A stretch of DNA of 64,000 nucleotides. Source: Pseudomonadales bacterium. GTDB taxonomy: Bacteria > Pseudomonadota > Gammaproteobacteria > Pseudomonadales > Azotimanducaceae. Both the position numbers and the translations under genes were made by a program. Below the pieces are notes generated by a model, which saw nothing but the letters and a program-made list of their open reading frames with translations, was not told the DNA's origin and searched no databases. The stretch is from NCBI GenBank assembly GCA_017642855.1, contig JAEPOO010000002.1:333545-397544 (forward strand), written 5' to 3'. Positions 10,509 to 19,853 of the stretch are shown in pieces (position 1 is the stretch's first letter; every line of letters starts with the position of its first letter).

Positions 10509-10985
10509 TTAGCTGATTTTCTTGCTTTTCAGGGCTTCGGCAACCACCGGGTGTACAAACTGATCGATGTCTCCACCGTAACCCGCAATTTGTCGTACCA
10601 GACTGGAAGAAATGTAAGAGTTTTCTTCTGAAGGTGCCAGGAAGACGGTTTCGATATCAGGATCGAGCGCGCGGTTCATATTCAGCATCTGGAATTCATA
10701 GTCGAAGTCGGTCACCGTTCGGATGCCTTTCAGAATGATTGTCGCACCGATCTCACGCGCAAAGTCCACGGTCAGGGTGTTGAACCCGACAACTTCAACA
10801 GAATCGATATGAGACAGAGCCTCTTTCGCAAGGTCGACTCGAAGTTGGATTTCACTGGGTGATTTGTGTGGGCTAGTGGCAATCCCGAGAACGACCGAAT
10901 CGAATAAATTAGCCGCTCGCTGCACGAGGTCAGCGTGGCCATTATGAATCGGGTTAAACGTGCCGGGATAAAGAACTTTCTTCAT
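10509..10985 (-). CDS. coaD: Pantetheine-phosphate adenylyltransferase
   Basis: CoaD transfers AMP to 4'-phosphopantetheine to give dephospho-CoA. The 158-residue protein starts KVLYPGTFNPIHNGH, containing the HxGH nucleotidyltransferase motif, and has KGIRTVTDFDYEFQM and the SSSLVRQIA segment (ISSSxVR) of the family. It converges on mutM with five bases between stop codons and follows rsmD by 71 bases. The rsmD-coaD pairing is common in gammaproteobacteria. Confidence 0.97.
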   Translation of the reverse strand: MKKVLYPGTFNPIHNGHADLVQRAANLFDSVVLGIATSPHKSPSEIQLRVDLAKEALSHIDSVEVVGFNTLTVDFAREIGATIILKGIRTVTDFDYEFQMLNMNRALDPDIETVFLAPSEENSYISSSLVRQIAGYGGDIDQFVHPVVAEALKSKKIS

Positions 10986-11001
10986 TGCTTATGAGTATGT
11001 C

Positions 11002-11018
11002 TTGCGCGAAAGGCGCAA
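11002..11018. repeat. Short perfect inverted repeat before coaD
   Basis: TTGCGC and GCGCAA flank the five-base loop GAAAG, between rsmD and coaD, about 17 bases before the coaD start. It could be a small RNA hairpin in the coaD leader or a protein site. No T-run follows, so it is not a typical terminator. Confidence 0.35.
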
Positions 11019-11056
11019 TCATACAGAGGCGGTTACGGCGATTTCAACCGCGATAT

Positions 11057-11641
11057 TCAATCGCTGATGGCCCCGCAAAGCGCGTAGTGAACAGCCCCAG
11101 CGCGTTTCTGTTTCACTATCTCCCAACCACCAGGCAAGACGCCTGATTCAAGGGGCTGGCCTGTTTCCACATACAGACAACGGTAGGCGATACCTTGCTT
11201 CGTTATGAGAGTCACGAGTTCTGCCAATTTGTCATCACCGAACGGTGGATCGAGGAAGACGATGTCGTATGCGGTGTCCTGGTTCTTAATCCATTGATAC
11301 GCATCGTTAACCTCTACTCGCCAGGTGTTGTTTGCCGCGCCTAGCTTATCCAGGTTGTCTTCAATACTGGCTGCGATCTTCTTGTCTTGCTCAACCAGGG
11401 TCACCGACTCAGCCCCTCGAGATAGAGCTTCAATGCCCAGTGCGCCGCTTCCGGCGAAAAGATCGAGACACCTTGCGCCATTGATGTCATGCATCAACCA
11501 ATTGAACAGCGTTTCTCGTACGCGGTCGCTGGTTGGTCGGATAACATCGATTTGGGGAAAGGTAATTTTGCGACCGCGCCAGTTTCCGCCGATAATCCGC
11601 AGAGTACGATCATGATGTTGCACGTATCTTTGATTCCCCAC
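11057..11641 (-). CDS. rsmD: 16S rRNA (guanine966-N2)-methyltransferase
   Basis: RsmD methylates G966 of 16S rRNA. The 194-residue sequence has LRIIGGNWRGRKI near the N-terminus, the SAM-binding stretch CLDLFAGSGALGIEALSRGA at about 59-78, and the catalytic motif FLDPPF of N2-guanine methyltransferases. It is divergent from ftsY, with 18 bases between the two starts, the usual arrangement. Residue 1 may lie a little downstream, since the RIIGG block typically begins within 10-15 residues of the start. Confidence 0.95.
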   Translation of the reverse strand: MGNQRYVQHHDRTLRIIGGNWRGRKITFPQIDVIRPTSDRVRETLFNWLMHDINGARCLDLFAGSGALGIEALSRGAESVTLVEQDKKIAASIEDNLDKLGAANNTWRVEVNDAYQWIKNQDTAYDIVFLDPPFGDDKLAELVTLITKQGIAYRCLYVETGQPLESGVLPGGWEIVKQKRAGAVHYALCGAISD

Positions 11642-11659
11642 AGAAAAAACGGCAAGTAG

Positions 11660-12619
11660 ATGTCAGCTAATGTTGCAGATGAGGCCAGTGAAGACAAGCC
11701 GGGATTATTCGCCCGACTAAAGTCTGGTCTTGGTAAAACCCGTTCCAAACTTTCGGAAGGCATTCAAACAGTCTTTCTCGGTGCGAAGGAACTTGATGAT
11801 GAACTGTTAGAAGAGCTGGAAACCATTCTCCTGACTTCTGACGTTGGCGTTTCCGCGACCCAGGAAATTCTCGATGAGCTCACCGGCCTGATCTCTCGAA
11901 AGGAACTCAGTGATGTTGAAGCCGTCAATCGACACCTTCGAGCATCACTCGCCGGAATCCTGGCGCCGGTTGAGGTGCCGCTGGATACGGAGGCAGCTAC
12001 GCCCTTTGTGATTCTGATGGTCGGCGTAAACGGCGTTGGCAAAACCACCACCATCGGGAAGCTCGCGAAGAAATTCCAGGCCGGAGGGAAAACGGTCATG
12101 CTGGCAGCCGGTGACACTTTTCGTGCGGCTGCGGTGGAACAGCTTAAAGTCTGGGGTGAGCGAAATGATGTGCCTGTCGTGGCTCAGGATACGGGCGCCG
12201 ATAGTGCGTCGGTCATCTATGATGCCCTGGCGGCGGCTCGCGCTCGGAACGTCGACATCTTGATTGCAGATACCGCTGGCCGTCTTCAGAATAAGAAAAA
12301 TCTGATGGATGAGCTTCATAAGATCACCAGAGTCCTTGGCAAGCTCGACGGTTCTGCGCCTCATGAAGTGATGCTGGTACTGGATGCAGGGACCGGCCAG
12401 AATGCCTTGTCACAAGCCTCTGAATTTCAAAGCGCGGTGTCCGTCAGTGGGATTGCATTGACCAAGCTGGACGGCACAGCGAAAGGCGGTGTGATCTTCG
12501 CTCTGGCAAGACAGCTGGGCATACCTATCCGTTACGTTGGTGTGGGTGAACAGATTGATGATCTGCGGCCATTCTCTGCCGATGACTTTGTCTCTGCGCT
12601 GTTTGACGAGTCAGAATAA
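11660..12619 (+). CDS. ftsY: Signal recognition particle receptor FtsY
   Basis: FtsY is the membrane-associated SRP receptor GTPase for co-translational targeting of inner membrane proteins. The 319-residue protein has the NG domain with the P-loop GVNGVGKTTTIGKLA near residue 120, DTFRAAAVEQL, the G3 motif DTAGR, and TKLDGTAKGG near the C-terminus. The acidic A domain that precedes NG in E. coli is largely missing: only about 40 residues, with KPGLFARLKSGLGKTR, lie before the N domain. It starts the ftsY-ftsE-ftsX-rpoH run. Confidence 0.97.
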   Translation: MSANVADEASEDKPGLFARLKSGLGKTRSKLSEGIQTVFLGAKELDDELLEELETILLTSDVGVSATQEILDELTGLISRKELSDVEAVNRHLRASLAGILAPVEVPLDTEAATPFVILMVGVNGVGKTTTIGKLAKKFQAGGKTVMLAAGDTFRAAAVEQLKVWGERNDVPVVAQDTGADSASVIYDALAAARARNVDILIADTAGRLQNKKNLMDELHKITRVLGKLDGSAPHEVMLVLDAGTGQNALSQASEFQSAVSVSGIALTKLDGTAKGGVIFALARQLGIPIRYVGVGEQIDDLRPFSADDFVSALFDESE

Positions 12620-12625
12620 GCCGAA

Positions 12626-13291
12626 ATGATCAGGTTCGACGAAGTCAGCAAACGTTATGAAGGTGGCTCTGAGGCGTTGTCTCGGGTCAGCTTCGAATTG
12701 GCTGATGGTGAGATGGCGTTTCTGACCGGCCACTCTGGTGCCGGAAAAAGCACGCTCATGAAACTGATTATCCTCATGGAACGAGCCAGTCAGGGTCAGG
12801 TGTTTGTTGGCGGTACCAACTTGAATCGTGTTTCCGGCCGACAAATTCCCCAGGTCAGAAGAAACATTGGGGTGGTTTTCCAGAACCATCAACTGCTGTT
12901 TGATCGGAGTGTTTACGACAATGTTGCGCTACCGCTGACTATCGCCGGCTACTCCCCGCGAGAAGTCGGGCGACGAGTCCGAGCGGCACTGTCGAAAGTC
13001 GGACTCTCTGACAAAGAGAAAAAATTCCCACAGTCCCTGTCCGGTGGCGAGCAGCAGCGCGTTGGCATTGCCCGGGCTGTGGTCAACAAACCACCCCTCT
13101 TATTGGCTGATGAACCCACAGGGAACCTTGATCCCGAACTGTCACAGGAAATCATGAATCTCTTCAGCCAGTTCAATCAGGTGGGTGTCAGTCTCATGAT
13201 AGCGACCCATGACCTGGATCTGGTTAAGCGCATGGGTAAACGCGAACTGATGTTGCGGCAAGGTAGACTTGTTAGCGTGGAGGCACGTTGA
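12626..13291 (+). CDS. ftsE: Cell division ATP-binding protein FtsE
   Basis: FtsE is the ATPase of the FtsEX complex, which couples the divisome to activation of cell wall amidases. The 221 residues carry Walker [10 protein letters not shown] near 35-43, Q-loop VFQNHQLL, signature LSGGEQQRV, Walker [13 protein letters not shown] and the H-loop THD. It starts six bases after ftsY and its stop overlaps the ftsX start by four bases. Confidence 0.97.
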   Translation: MIRFDEVSKRYEGGSEALSRVSFELADGEMAFLTGHSGAGKSTLMKLIILMERASQGQVFVGGTNLNRVSGRQIPQVRRNIGVVFQNHQLLFDRSVYDNVALPLTIAGYSPREVGRRVRAALSKVGLSDKEKKFPQSLSGGEQQRVGIARAVVNKPPLLLADEPTGNLDPELSQEIMNLFSQFNQVGVSLMIATHDLDLVKRMGKRELMLRQGRLVSVEAR

Positions 13292-14253
13292 TGTCCGGGC
13301 GTAGCCAAGGGGCAACCACGTCTGTTACCCGGCGTTCTGACAAATTGAATGCCTGGGCGGCGCATCATAGGCGGGTCTCCATTGAGACGCTTCAGCAATT
13401 GATCGCGAACCCTTTTTCCAGCGCAATGACCTGGCTTGTGATTGGCATCGCCCTTGGCTTGCCGGCGATTTTGTTTGTGGTTCTGCAGAACGTGGCCGAT
13501 ATCAGCGGCGACTGGGGTGGAAAACCGCGCATGAGTCTTTACCTGAACCCGGAAGTCACCGTAAAGGCCGCACGAAACTTTTCAGGGGAAATTGAGCGTC
13601 GAGCGGACGTGGCGACATCTGTGTTTATCTCGTCAGACGATGCGCTTCGTGAATTCCAGAATCGCTCGGGTTTTGGTGAAGTATTGAGCACCCTAGATCG
13701 CAACCCCTTGCCCCACGTGATTGAGGTGATACCTGTGTCACCAGACCCGATGGAATTGTCGTCGCTGGTGACCACCTGGGAAGAACATGAGCTGATTGAA
13801 AGAGTTTCTGTCGATCTGAACTGGCTTGAGCGGTTGTTTGCGCTACTGGTGTTTGCTGAACGCCTGGTGACAGCCCTGGCATCTGTTCTTGCGCTCGGTG
13901 TCATGCTGGTCATGGGTAACACCATCAGGCTGGCTATCGAAAATCGCAGGCAGGAAATCGAGATCGTGAAGCTGGTGGGTGGCACCGATGCGTTTGTTCG
14001 TCGCCCCTTCCTTTACCTGGGGTTCTGGTATGGCCTTGGTGGTGCCGTGGTAGCGCTGCTTTTGCTCTGGTTGAGCCTGTTTCTGCTTTCAGCACCGGTT
14101 GAGCAGCTGGCGCAGAGTTATCGCGATGATTTCGCGTTACATGGCCCTGGATTCGGCGGGGGACTGCTGATTCTTCTGACTGGGGCGGCCCTGGGTACGC
14201 TGGGCGCCATTTTGGCGGTGTCTCGACACCTTTCAGATATTGAGCCCCAATAA
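13288..14253 (+). CDS. ftsX: Cell division protein FtsX
   Basis: FtsX is the membrane partner of FtsE. The 321 residues show a cytoplasmic N-terminus and a first helix at about 48-70 (WLVIGIALGLPAILFVVLQ). A periplasmic domain of about 100 residues follows, then three further helices around 190-215, 245-275 and 290-312, with a conserved ENRRQEIEIVKLVGGT loop between them. This matches the four-helix FtsX plan. The ATG overlaps the ftsE stop, so the pair is translationally coupled. Confidence 0.95.
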   Translation: MMSGRSQGATTSVTRRSDKLNAWAAHHRRVSIETLQQLIANPFSSAMTWLVIGIALGLPAILFVVLQNVADISGDWGGKPRMSLYLNPEVTVKAARNFSGEIERRADVATSVFISSDDALREFQNRSGFGEVLSTLDRNPLPHVIEVIPVSPDPMELSSLVTTWEEHELIERVSVDLNWLERLFALLVFAERLVTALASVLALGVMLVMGNTIRLAIENRRQEIEIVKLVGGTDAFVRRPFLYLGFWYGLGGAVVALLLLWLSLFLLSAPVEQLAQSYRDDFALHGPGFGGGLLILLTGAALGTLGAILAVSRHLSDIEPQ

Positions 14254-14255
14254 AA

Positions 14256-14282
14256 TTAGCAGACACTTTTTGAGAGTGCTAA
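14256..14282 (+). promoter_or_regulatory. CIRCE-like operator upstream of rpoH
   Basis: TTAGCAGAC, nine bases, then GAGTGCTAA. The known CIRCE element bound by the HrcA repressor is TTAGCACTC-N9-GAGTGCTAA. Here the right arm is perfect (9 of 9), the left arm matches 7 of 9, and the spacer is exactly nine. It lies 36 bases before the rpoH ATG. A -10-like TATAAC (14304-14309) is downstream. HrcA control of the heat-shock sigma factor is inferred. Confidence 0.6.
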
Positions 14283-14317
14283 ACTCCGCCGCCCGAAATC
14301 TCGTATAACATTCTGAG

Positions 14318-15169
14318 ATGGCTAATAACCTTGTACCAATGCCTGTACTGTCGCCCGGCGCGCCCGGCGCGAACCTGGATGCCTATATCCAGGCCGTCAG
14401 TACGATCGCCGTGCTTTCACCGGAGCAGGAGAAGGCCCTGGCCGATCGCCTGTATCATGAGGGTGATTTGGACGCCGCGAGGCAGTTAGTGATGGCTCAC
14501 TTACGCTTTGTGGTCTATGTGGCTAAGTCTTACTCAGGATACGGCCTTTCCGAGGCAGACCTGATCCAGGAGGGTAACGTCGGCCTGATGAAGGCAGTTA
14601 AGCGTTTCAACCCGGATTATGGGGTTCGTCTGGTGTCCTTCGCGGTCCACTGGATTAAGGCTGAAATCCACGAGTTTATCCTCAAGAACTGGCGCATCGT
14701 GAAGGTCGCTACGACCAAGCCTCAGCGAAAGCTCTTCTTTAATCTGAGAAGCGCGAAGAAGAGGCTCGGATGGATGAATGACCAGGAAGTTCGCCATGTC
14801 GCCAGCGAGTTAGGCGTGGATCCGGAAGATGTGCGTCAGATGGAAAACCGCCTTTCGGTCTCGGATGAAGCTTTTGAGCTGGACGCAACTGACGATGATG
14901 CTTTCGCGCCATCTCAATACCTGACGGATCCAACTGAGGACCCAGCATGGATCACGGAAGCGAAAAATCAGTCAGAGGCCGAACGGAACAAACTGACTCA
15001 CGCCTTCTCAACCCTGGATGAGCGTTCCCAGGAGATCATGCGTCAACGATGGCTGGTTGAGAAAAAATCCACGTTGCACGAACTTGCTGATCAATTTGGT
15101 GTTTCCGCAGAACGAATTCGCCAGCTTGAAGCCAACGCGCTGAAGAAGCTTAAAAGAGCCTTCAGCTGA
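14318..15169 (+). CDS. rpoH: RNA polymerase heat-shock sigma factor (sigma-32)
   Basis: RpoH directs transcription of heat-shock chaperone and protease genes. The 283-residue protein has region 2 ([16 protein letters not shown], then [15 protein letters not shown] and [15 protein letters not shown]), the RpoH box QRKLFFNLR near residue 135 specific to this sigma class, and region 4 ending [16 protein letters not shown] residues [16 protein letters not shown]. The ATG at 14318 has almost no Shine-Dalgarno sequence and lies nine bases after a TATAAC -10, so a very short leader is possible. The gene's last codons are part of a tandem duplication. Confidence 0.97.
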   Translation: MANNLVPMPVLSPGAPGANLDAYIQAVSTIAVLSPEQEKALADRLYHEGDLDAARQLVMAHLRFVVYVAKSYSGYGLSEADLIQEGNVGLMKAVKRFNPDYGVRLVSFAVHWIKAEIHEFILKNWRIVKVATTKPQRKLFFNLRSAKKRLGWMNDQEVRHVASELGVDPEDVRQMENRLSVSDEAFELDATDDDAFAPSQYLTDPTEDPAWITEAKNQSEAERNKLTHAFSTLDERSQEIMRQRWLVEKKSTLHELADQFGVSAERIRQLEANALKKLKRAFS

Positions 15170-15229
15170 TGTTGAGCGATTCGATAGAGCCTTCAGCTGA
15201 TGTTGAGCGATCCGATAGAGCCTTCAGCT
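15155..15229 (+). repeat. 31-bp tandem repeat covering the rpoH 3' end
   Basis: Two full 31-bp units (15155-15185 and 15186-15216) differ at one base and are followed by a third partial unit (15217-15229). The first unit contains the last four codons and stop of rpoH. A more diverged match, agagcttccagttgat, follows at about 15239. The array sits directly before the DUF423 gene. It looks like recent slippage or duplication. Confidence 0.85.
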
Positions 15230-15250
15230 AATTCTTAAGAGAGCTTCCAG

Positions 15251-15631
15251 TTGATCTTAAAAGTTGCTGTTGCTTATGCGGCCCTTGCGGGAGCACTAGG
15301 CGTCATACTGGGGGCCTTTGGCGCGCATGGTTTAAGAGATGCGCTTGAACCCAGGCTGATGCAGACTTTTGAGACCGCGGTACAGTATCAACTCATTCAC
15401 GCACTTGCTCTGCTCATGGTCGCTATCCTATGTGGCCAGGTTGGTCGTTCCCTCGCGCTTGAGATCAGCATGATCGCCTTCATGGCCGGTATTTTGCTGT
15501 TTTCCGGTTCTCTCTATGGGCTGGTGCTGACTGAAATGAGATGGCTGGGGCCGGTGACACCGTTAGGGGGGCTCTGTTTCATTGTCGGATGGTTTGCCCT
15601 GCTGACCGGTGGTCTGCAAAAAGTCGGTTGA
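15251..15631 (+). CDS. DUF423 family small inner-membrane protein
   Basis: The 126-residue product is very hydrophobic with four likely membrane helices. It shows the DUF423 (YgdD/YwdK) signatures GALGVILGAFGAHGL near the N-terminus, FETAVQYQLIHALAL, and GPVTPLGGLCFIVGW. The function is unknown. The start is the TTG at 15251; the region just upstream is the degraded tail of the rpoH repeat and has only a weak ribosome site (agagag). The 3' end overlaps the trmB frame if trmB starts at its upstream GTG. Confidence 0.85.
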   Translation: MILKVAVAYAALAGALGVILGAFGAHGLRDALEPRLMQTFETAVQYQLIHALALLMVAILCGQVGRSLALEISMIAFMAGILLFSGSLYGLVLTEMRWLGPVTPLGGLCFIVGWFALLTGGLQKVG

Positions 15632-15638
15632 TCTCACA

Positions 15639-16298
15639 TTGAACGAACGACGCATCAGATCCTTTGTTTTACGACAGGGTCGCCTGACGCCGGGTCAGGA
15701 GAAAGCGCTGGAAGAGGTCTGGCCAGAATTTGGCTGCCAACTTTCAGATGGCGTGCAGAACTTTGCGGAACGGTTTGGCAATAACAATCCAGTTCATCTC
15801 GAAGTCGGTTTTGGGATGGGCGATTCGCTGGCGACACAGGCCGCTGAAAATCCTCAATTTAACTATCTGGGGGTTGAAGTTCATCGCCCGGGCGTTGGTC
15901 ACCTTCTGATGCTGCTACGAGAGAACAGTCTGCACAATGTTCGCGTGTTTTCCGAAGACAGCATTGAAGTGCTGAACCAGTGCATCCCCGATGGGTCTCT
16001 CGCCAGGGTACAAATCTTTTTCCCTGATCCCTGGCCCAAGAAGCGCCATCACAAGCGACGGATTATCCAGGCGGACTTTGTTTCTCTGTTAAAGAAAAAG
16101 CTCGTTTCCGGTGGCATGATCCATTTTGCAACGGACTGGGTGCCTTATGCAGAAGACGTAGAAACCCTGTTTAGTCACCTGGAGGGGTTTAGCCCGGCAG
16201 AAGCACCGCCTCGACCAGAGACTAAATTCGAAAGGCGGGGTTTGAAATTAGGTCATGAGATTCGGGATCTCGCTTACCTATCAGTCGACGAGCAGTAA
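15639..16298 (+). CDS. trmB: tRNA (guanine46-N7)-methyltransferase
   Basis: TrmB makes m7G46 in the variable loop of tRNA. Conserved parts are RRIRSFVLRQGRLTPGQ at the N-terminus, LEVGFGMGDSL (SAM loop), FLGVEVH-like NYLGVEVHRPGVG, QIFFPDPWPKKRHHKRR and, at the end, TKFERRGLKLGH. The start is uncertain: the TTG at 15639 gives a normal start just before RRIRSF, while a GTG at 15609 would add ten residues and overlap DUF423 by 23 bases. The 3' end overlaps the converging hemW by 18 bases. Confidence 0.95.
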   Translation: MNERRIRSFVLRQGRLTPGQEKALEEVWPEFGCQLSDGVQNFAERFGNNNPVHLEVGFGMGDSLATQAAENPQFNYLGVEVHRPGVGHLLMLLRENSLHNVRVFSEDSIEVLNQCIPDGSLARVQIFFPDPWPKKRHHKRRIIQADFVSLLKKKLVSGGMIHFATDWVPYAEDVETLFSHLEGFSPAEAPPRPETKFERRGLKLGHEIRDLAYLSVDEQ

Positions 16299-17411
16299 CA
16301 ACTCGTTCAAAAACATCCTGCCTCGTGCGGTTGGTTGAACCCTGTCACCAACGATTTCTAACAAATCCCTTGAGAACGCTTTTTCGAGAAAAGCATCGAG
16401 TACCTGTGCCTGCAAGCCCGTGCGGGCTTCGAACAACGAAAGCCTAAAACCCTCCGTCAGTCGCAAGGCGTTCATCAGAAATTCTAGATTGAGATCTTCC
16501 TGCGCCACAATAGTTTCGTTGGCACTGGGTTCTCTCAGGTAATCACTGGGCACCCTGGTTTTGGAGCGTCGAATGACCTGATTTTCTCGGGTTACTTTGC
16601 CATGAGCACCGGCGCCGATGCCCAGGTAATCTCCGAATTCCCAGTAGTTCACATTGTGCCGAGCCTGCGCACCGGGTTGTGCGTAAGCGGAAGTTTCGTA
16701 CTGCTGAAATCCTGCACCTCTCAGAAGTTCGAGTCCTCTGGCTGCAATATCAGCTAACACGTCTTCGACTGGTAACAAGGGCGGTTTTTTATGGAACACC
16801 GTATTGGGTTCGATCGTCAGCTGATACCAGGACAGATGTTCCGGGGCCAGCTCAATGGCAGATTTCAGATCGTTTAAAGCGGCATCCAGTTTCTGGCCGG
16901 GTAAGCCGTGCATCAGGTCCAGATTTATGCGTCTGAAACCCGCATGTCGAGCGCCTTCAAAAGCACGCTGTATCTCGCCTGGACTGTGAATCCTGCCCAG
17001 GTTTTCAAGGGCTTGCGATGAAAAACTTTGAGCGCCCAGGCTGATACGATTGACGCCGGACTCACGGTAACCTGAAAAGTGCGATTGATCGAAGGTTCCT
17101 GGGTTGGCTTCCATGGTGATCTCCGCGTCGCTGATATCGAGCCGGCTACCGATAGACGAGAGTAGTCGTTTGATCTCACGATCCGGAAACAAACTGGGTG
17201 TTCCCCCGCCCATAAAAATGGAAATGATATGGCGCCGTGATTCGCTGGTTAGCTCTCTGTCAAGATCACGGATCAATGTATCGACGTAGGCCGAATAGGG
17301 AATCTGATCTTTGGATTCATGCGAGTTGAAGTCGCAATAGGGGCACTTTCTGACACACCAGGGAAAGTGAATATAGAGACTAAGAGGAATGTCAGGCTGA
17401 GTATCGTTCAC
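16281..17411 (-). CDS. hemW: HemW, radical SAM haem chaperone-like protein
   Basis: This 376-residue radical SAM protein has the iron-sulphur motif [13 protein letters not shown] near residues 19-31, GGGTPSL, and the C-terminal HemN-like domain with [16 protein letters not shown]. The family was annotated as oxygen-independent coproporphyrinogen oxidase. It is now seen as a haem carrier because it lacks the extra N-terminal residues and cysteine of true HemN. It overlaps rdgB by 20 bases, as in the conserved rdgB-hemW pair. Confidence 0.95.
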   Translation of the reverse strand: MNDTQPDIPLSLYIHFPWCVRKCPYCDFNSHESKDQIPYSAYVDTLIRDLDRELTSESRRHIISIFMGGGTPSLFPDREIKRLLSSIGSRLDISDAEITMEANPGTFDQSHFSGYRESGVNRISLGAQSFSSQALENLGRIHSPGEIQRAFEGARHAGFRRINLDLMHGLPGQKLDAALNDLKSAIELAPEHLSWYQLTIEPNTVFHKKPPLLPVEDVLADIAARGLELLRGAGFQQYETSAYAQPGAQARHNVNYWEFGDYLGIGAGAHGKVTRENQVIRRSKTRVPSDYLREPSANETIVAQEDLNLEFLMNALRLTEGFRLSLFEARTGLQAQVLDAFLEKAFSRDLLEIVGDRVQPTARGRMFLNELLLLVD

Positions 17412-17982
17412 GCAAGCTCTCTGACAACAGGCGCAGTGCCTGGCCTCGATGACTGACAGCGTTCTTCTCGTCGGCGCTCAGTTCCGCCGCGGTTTTGCTC
17501 AATCCCTCGGGAAGGAACACCGGGTCATAACCAAAGCCACCATCTCCGGTCTGGTCTCTGGTGATGGTGCCAGGCCACCTGGCCTCAGCAATAAGCGGTG
17601 TTGGATCGTTGGCATGATCCAGGCACACGAGGACGCAGTAGAAAAAGGCGTCCCGGTGATCCTCTCCTTCCAGTGACGTTAAAAGCTTCTGCACATTGTC
17701 CTGATCGCTTACCCCGGTACCGGCGTAGCGTGCTGAGAAAATGCCCGGTGCACCATCCAATGCTTCGACGCAGAGACCTGAGTCGTCGGCGATGGCAGGC
17801 ATTCCGGTAACAGACGCCGCATGTTTCGCTTTGATCAGTGCGTTCTCGACAAAGGTACCGCCGGTCTCTTCAGCAGAATCCACACCAAGCTCTGATTGAA
17901 GGATCAGTTCAATGTCCGACGGAAGCGTTGCGCGGATCTCTTCAGCTTTGTGCAGATTTCCGCTGGCCATGACGAACTTCAT
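17392..17982 (-). CDS. rdgB: XTP/dITP pyrophosphatase
   Basis: RdgB hydrolyses non-canonical purine triphosphates (dITP, XTP), preventing their use in DNA. The 196 residues show the N-terminal [11 protein letters not shown] (SxNxxK) loop, [39 protein letters not shown], the GGFGYDPVF motif and SHRGQAL. It starts at the last base of the DUF4426 gene's stop and overlaps hemW, all in one leftward operon. Confidence 0.97.
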   Translation of the reverse strand: MKFVMASGNLHKAEEIRATLPSDIELILQSELGVDSAEETGGTFVENALIKAKHAASVTGMPAIADDSGLCVEALDGAPGIFSARYAGTGVSDQDNVQKLLTSLEGEDHRDAFFYCVLVCLDHANDPTPLIAEARWPGTITRDQTGDGGFGYDPVFLPEGLSKTAAELSADEKNAVSHRGQALRLLSESLRERYSA

Positions 17983-18392
17983 CAGTCATAACGCCTGAGA
18001 AAGTTGATGGGAACACTTTCGCCGCTGTTCAGTGTGATCAACAAGTTAAATCGGAGAATGTCCTGTTCCAGGGCAAGATGACTCGCGAGGTAATAGACGG
18101 CCTCGCTTTCGGTGACCTCCTGAAATTCCAGTTCGTACTGTTGGTTGAGCAGGTTGACGACGTCACCGGAAACCACAAGGCTGATGGGCTGATCGTCTTT
18201 GATACCGGAGATATTGAGCACGATGCGGTTTTCCGAACGCACAATGTTGTGAAGCGCGGCGACGTCCGGTGGAATGATCATGCTTGAAAAGGTGGTGTAG
18301 TGAATGCGATGACCATCATGATCAATGTACTGCGCCGCAACTAATTCAACGGGCGCGAACGCAAGTGCCGCAAGCAGATAAAGGCATCTCAT
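17982..18392 (-). CDS. DUF4426 exported protein
   Basis: From the ATG at 18392 the product has 136 residues: a signal peptide ([21 protein letters not shown]), then a domain beginning [24 protein letters not shown] and ending [10 protein letters not shown], both recalled from DUF4426 proteins found beside yggT and rdgB in Pseudomonas-like genomes. The reading frame is open 15 codons further upstream, but the signal peptide supports the internal start. Function unknown; periplasmic location inferred. Confidence 0.82.
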   Translation of the reverse strand: MRCLYLLAALAFAPVELVAAQYIDHDGHRIHYTTFSSMIIPPDVAALHNIVRSENRIVLNISGIKDDQPISLVVSGDVVNLLNQQYELEFQEVTESEAVYYLASHLALEQDILRFNLLITLNSGESVPINFLRRYD

Positions 18393-18402
18393 CGTGCGCC
18401 TC

Positions 18403-18996
18403 TTATAAGCCCAGAATAAGGCCCTGGGGAATGCCAAGCATGATGGCCAGGGGTCGAATCACAAGATAGGTGTCGATCAGCGTGATCGCGACAAATACTA
18501 GGATGATAGAGAAATCCAACCCCCCCATGGGCGGCAAGAGCTTTCTTGCGGGGGCACAAACGGGTTCTGTCAGCTGGTAAACCAGTGACATCGCGGGATG
18601 GTTCGAATAGGGCGCAATCCAGCTTCCAATGACCATCACAATCAAGGCGAAAAAGTAGATATCAAAAATGGTTGAAACGACGCCCACCATGGACCAGGCG
18701 ACATAAGCCGGATGAAAGACGTAACCACCGCTGATCATCATCACCAGACACACAGCCAGTAACTGAACCAGGAGTGCAACGACCAGTGTGGCAAAGTCGA
18801 CACCGCGCACGGCGGGCAAGATTTTTTTAAGTGGTTTGACGGGTGGATCCGTGAGCTTAACAACGGCCTGGCTGATCGGGTTGTAATAGTCCACGCGGGA
18901 AGCTTGCATCAGGAAACGCAGCAGAACGATGATCAGGTAAAGGCTGGCGAATGTCTGGATTAGGAAAATGCCTGCTTCGGCAAAGTTCTGGGTCAT
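18403..18996 (-). CDS. yggT: YggT family membrane protein
   Basis: The 197-residue protein holds two copies of the YGGT domain, each a pair of helices around a conserved polar stretch: the first with DYYNPISQAVVKLTDPPVKPLKKILP, shown here in part as NPISQAVVKLTDP near residue 40, the second with YQLTEPVCAPARKLLPP near residue 140. Roles in ion balance or cell envelope have been suggested for the family, without a firm activity. It lies between proC and the DUF4426 gene, the standard yggS-proC-yggT order. Confidence 0.93.
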   Translation of the reverse strand: MTQNFAEAGIFLIQTFASLYLIIVLLRFLMQASRVDYYNPISQAVVKLTDPPVKPLKKILPAVRGVDFATLVVALLVQLLAVCLVMMISGGYVFHPAYVAWSMVGVVSTIFDIYFFALIVMVIGSWIAPYSNHPAMSLVYQLTEPVCAPARKLLPPMGGLDFSIILVFVAITLIDTYLVIRPLAIMLGIPQGLILGL

Positions 18997-19051
18997 GAAT
19001 CCGTCCTGGGTGAGTTACAACGTGTCAGGTTTATGGTGGTCGTTAAGGTTA

Positions 19052-19843
19052 CTACGATTGTGACAGTTCCTCAGATCGAACCCGGGCTGCGTTTACCGCC
19101 TTTCGCACGATATCCGGCAGACCCAGTGACTCGAATGTTTCCAGAGCCGCCTGTGTGGTGCCGCCAGGGGAAGTCACATTGATTCTGAGCTGTGCGGGTT
19201 CGTCGTCGCTGCTGTGTGCCATGTTAGCGGCACCGAGAGCGGTCTGGATAACCAGTTGTCTTGAAGTATCTGCATCCAGGCCTTCAGCTTCTGCGGCTGC
19301 GATCATGGATTCCATCATCAGGAAGAAGTAAGCAGGTCCAGACCCGGATATGGCCGTTACGGCGTCAAGCGCATTTTCGTCGGTCACCCACAGTGTTTTT
19401 CCGACGGCAGAGAGTATGGTCTGTGCAAGATCCCTCTGGCTGTCGCTGACACCAGGTGTCGCGAACAGGGCGGTCATGCCCGCTTTCACCAGAGCTGGCG
19501 TGTTGGGCATGCAACGAACAACAGCCGCGCTGTCACCGATCGCTGACAGCATGGTTTGTGTGGTGATACCTGCGGCGACGCTGATCGTCATTTTTTCCCT
19601 GAGAGAGGCGGCTTCCTCAACCAAAAGGTCCGGAACAACGTTCGGTTTCACGCAAAGAATCACGACGTCAGCCTGTTCGATCGCGTCTTTATTGTTTTCA
19701 GTAATGGTTGCGCCGATAGCAGCTGCGGCATCGCGACACGCAGGCACAGGATCGTAAGCGTAAAGCTCGTGGTTATCTCCACTCAGACCACCCATGATGG
19801 CTTGTGCGATGTTGCCAGCGCCGAGAAATGCGATAGAGGCCAT
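19052..19843 (-). CDS. proC: Pyrroline-5-carboxylate reductase
   Basis: ProC performs the last step of proline synthesis, reducing pyrroline-5-carboxylate with NAD(P)H. From the ATG at 19843 (preceded by an AAGGAAA ribosome site) the product has 263 residues. It starts ASIAFLGAGNIAQAIMGGL, the dinucleotide-binding fold, and contains RCMPNTPALV, ALDAVTAISGSGPAYFF and TSPGGTT-AAL-type VTSPGGTTQAAL. An ATG 14 codons upstream lies inside yggS and is unlikely. Eleven bases separate it from yggS. Confidence 0.96.
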   Translation of the reverse strand: MASIAFLGAGNIAQAIMGGLSGDNHELYAYDPVPACRDAAAAIGATITENNKDAIEQADVVILCVKPNVVPDLLVEEAASLREKMTISVAAGITTQTMLSAIGDSAAVVRCMPNTPALVKAGMTALFATPGVSDSQRDLAQTILSAVGKTLWVTDENALDAVTAISGSGPAYFFLMMESMIAAAEAEGLDADTSRQLVIQTALGAANMAHSSDDEPAQLRINVTSPGGTTQAALETFESLGLPDIVRKAVNAARVRSEELSQS

Positions 19844-19853
19844 GATCGTTTCC

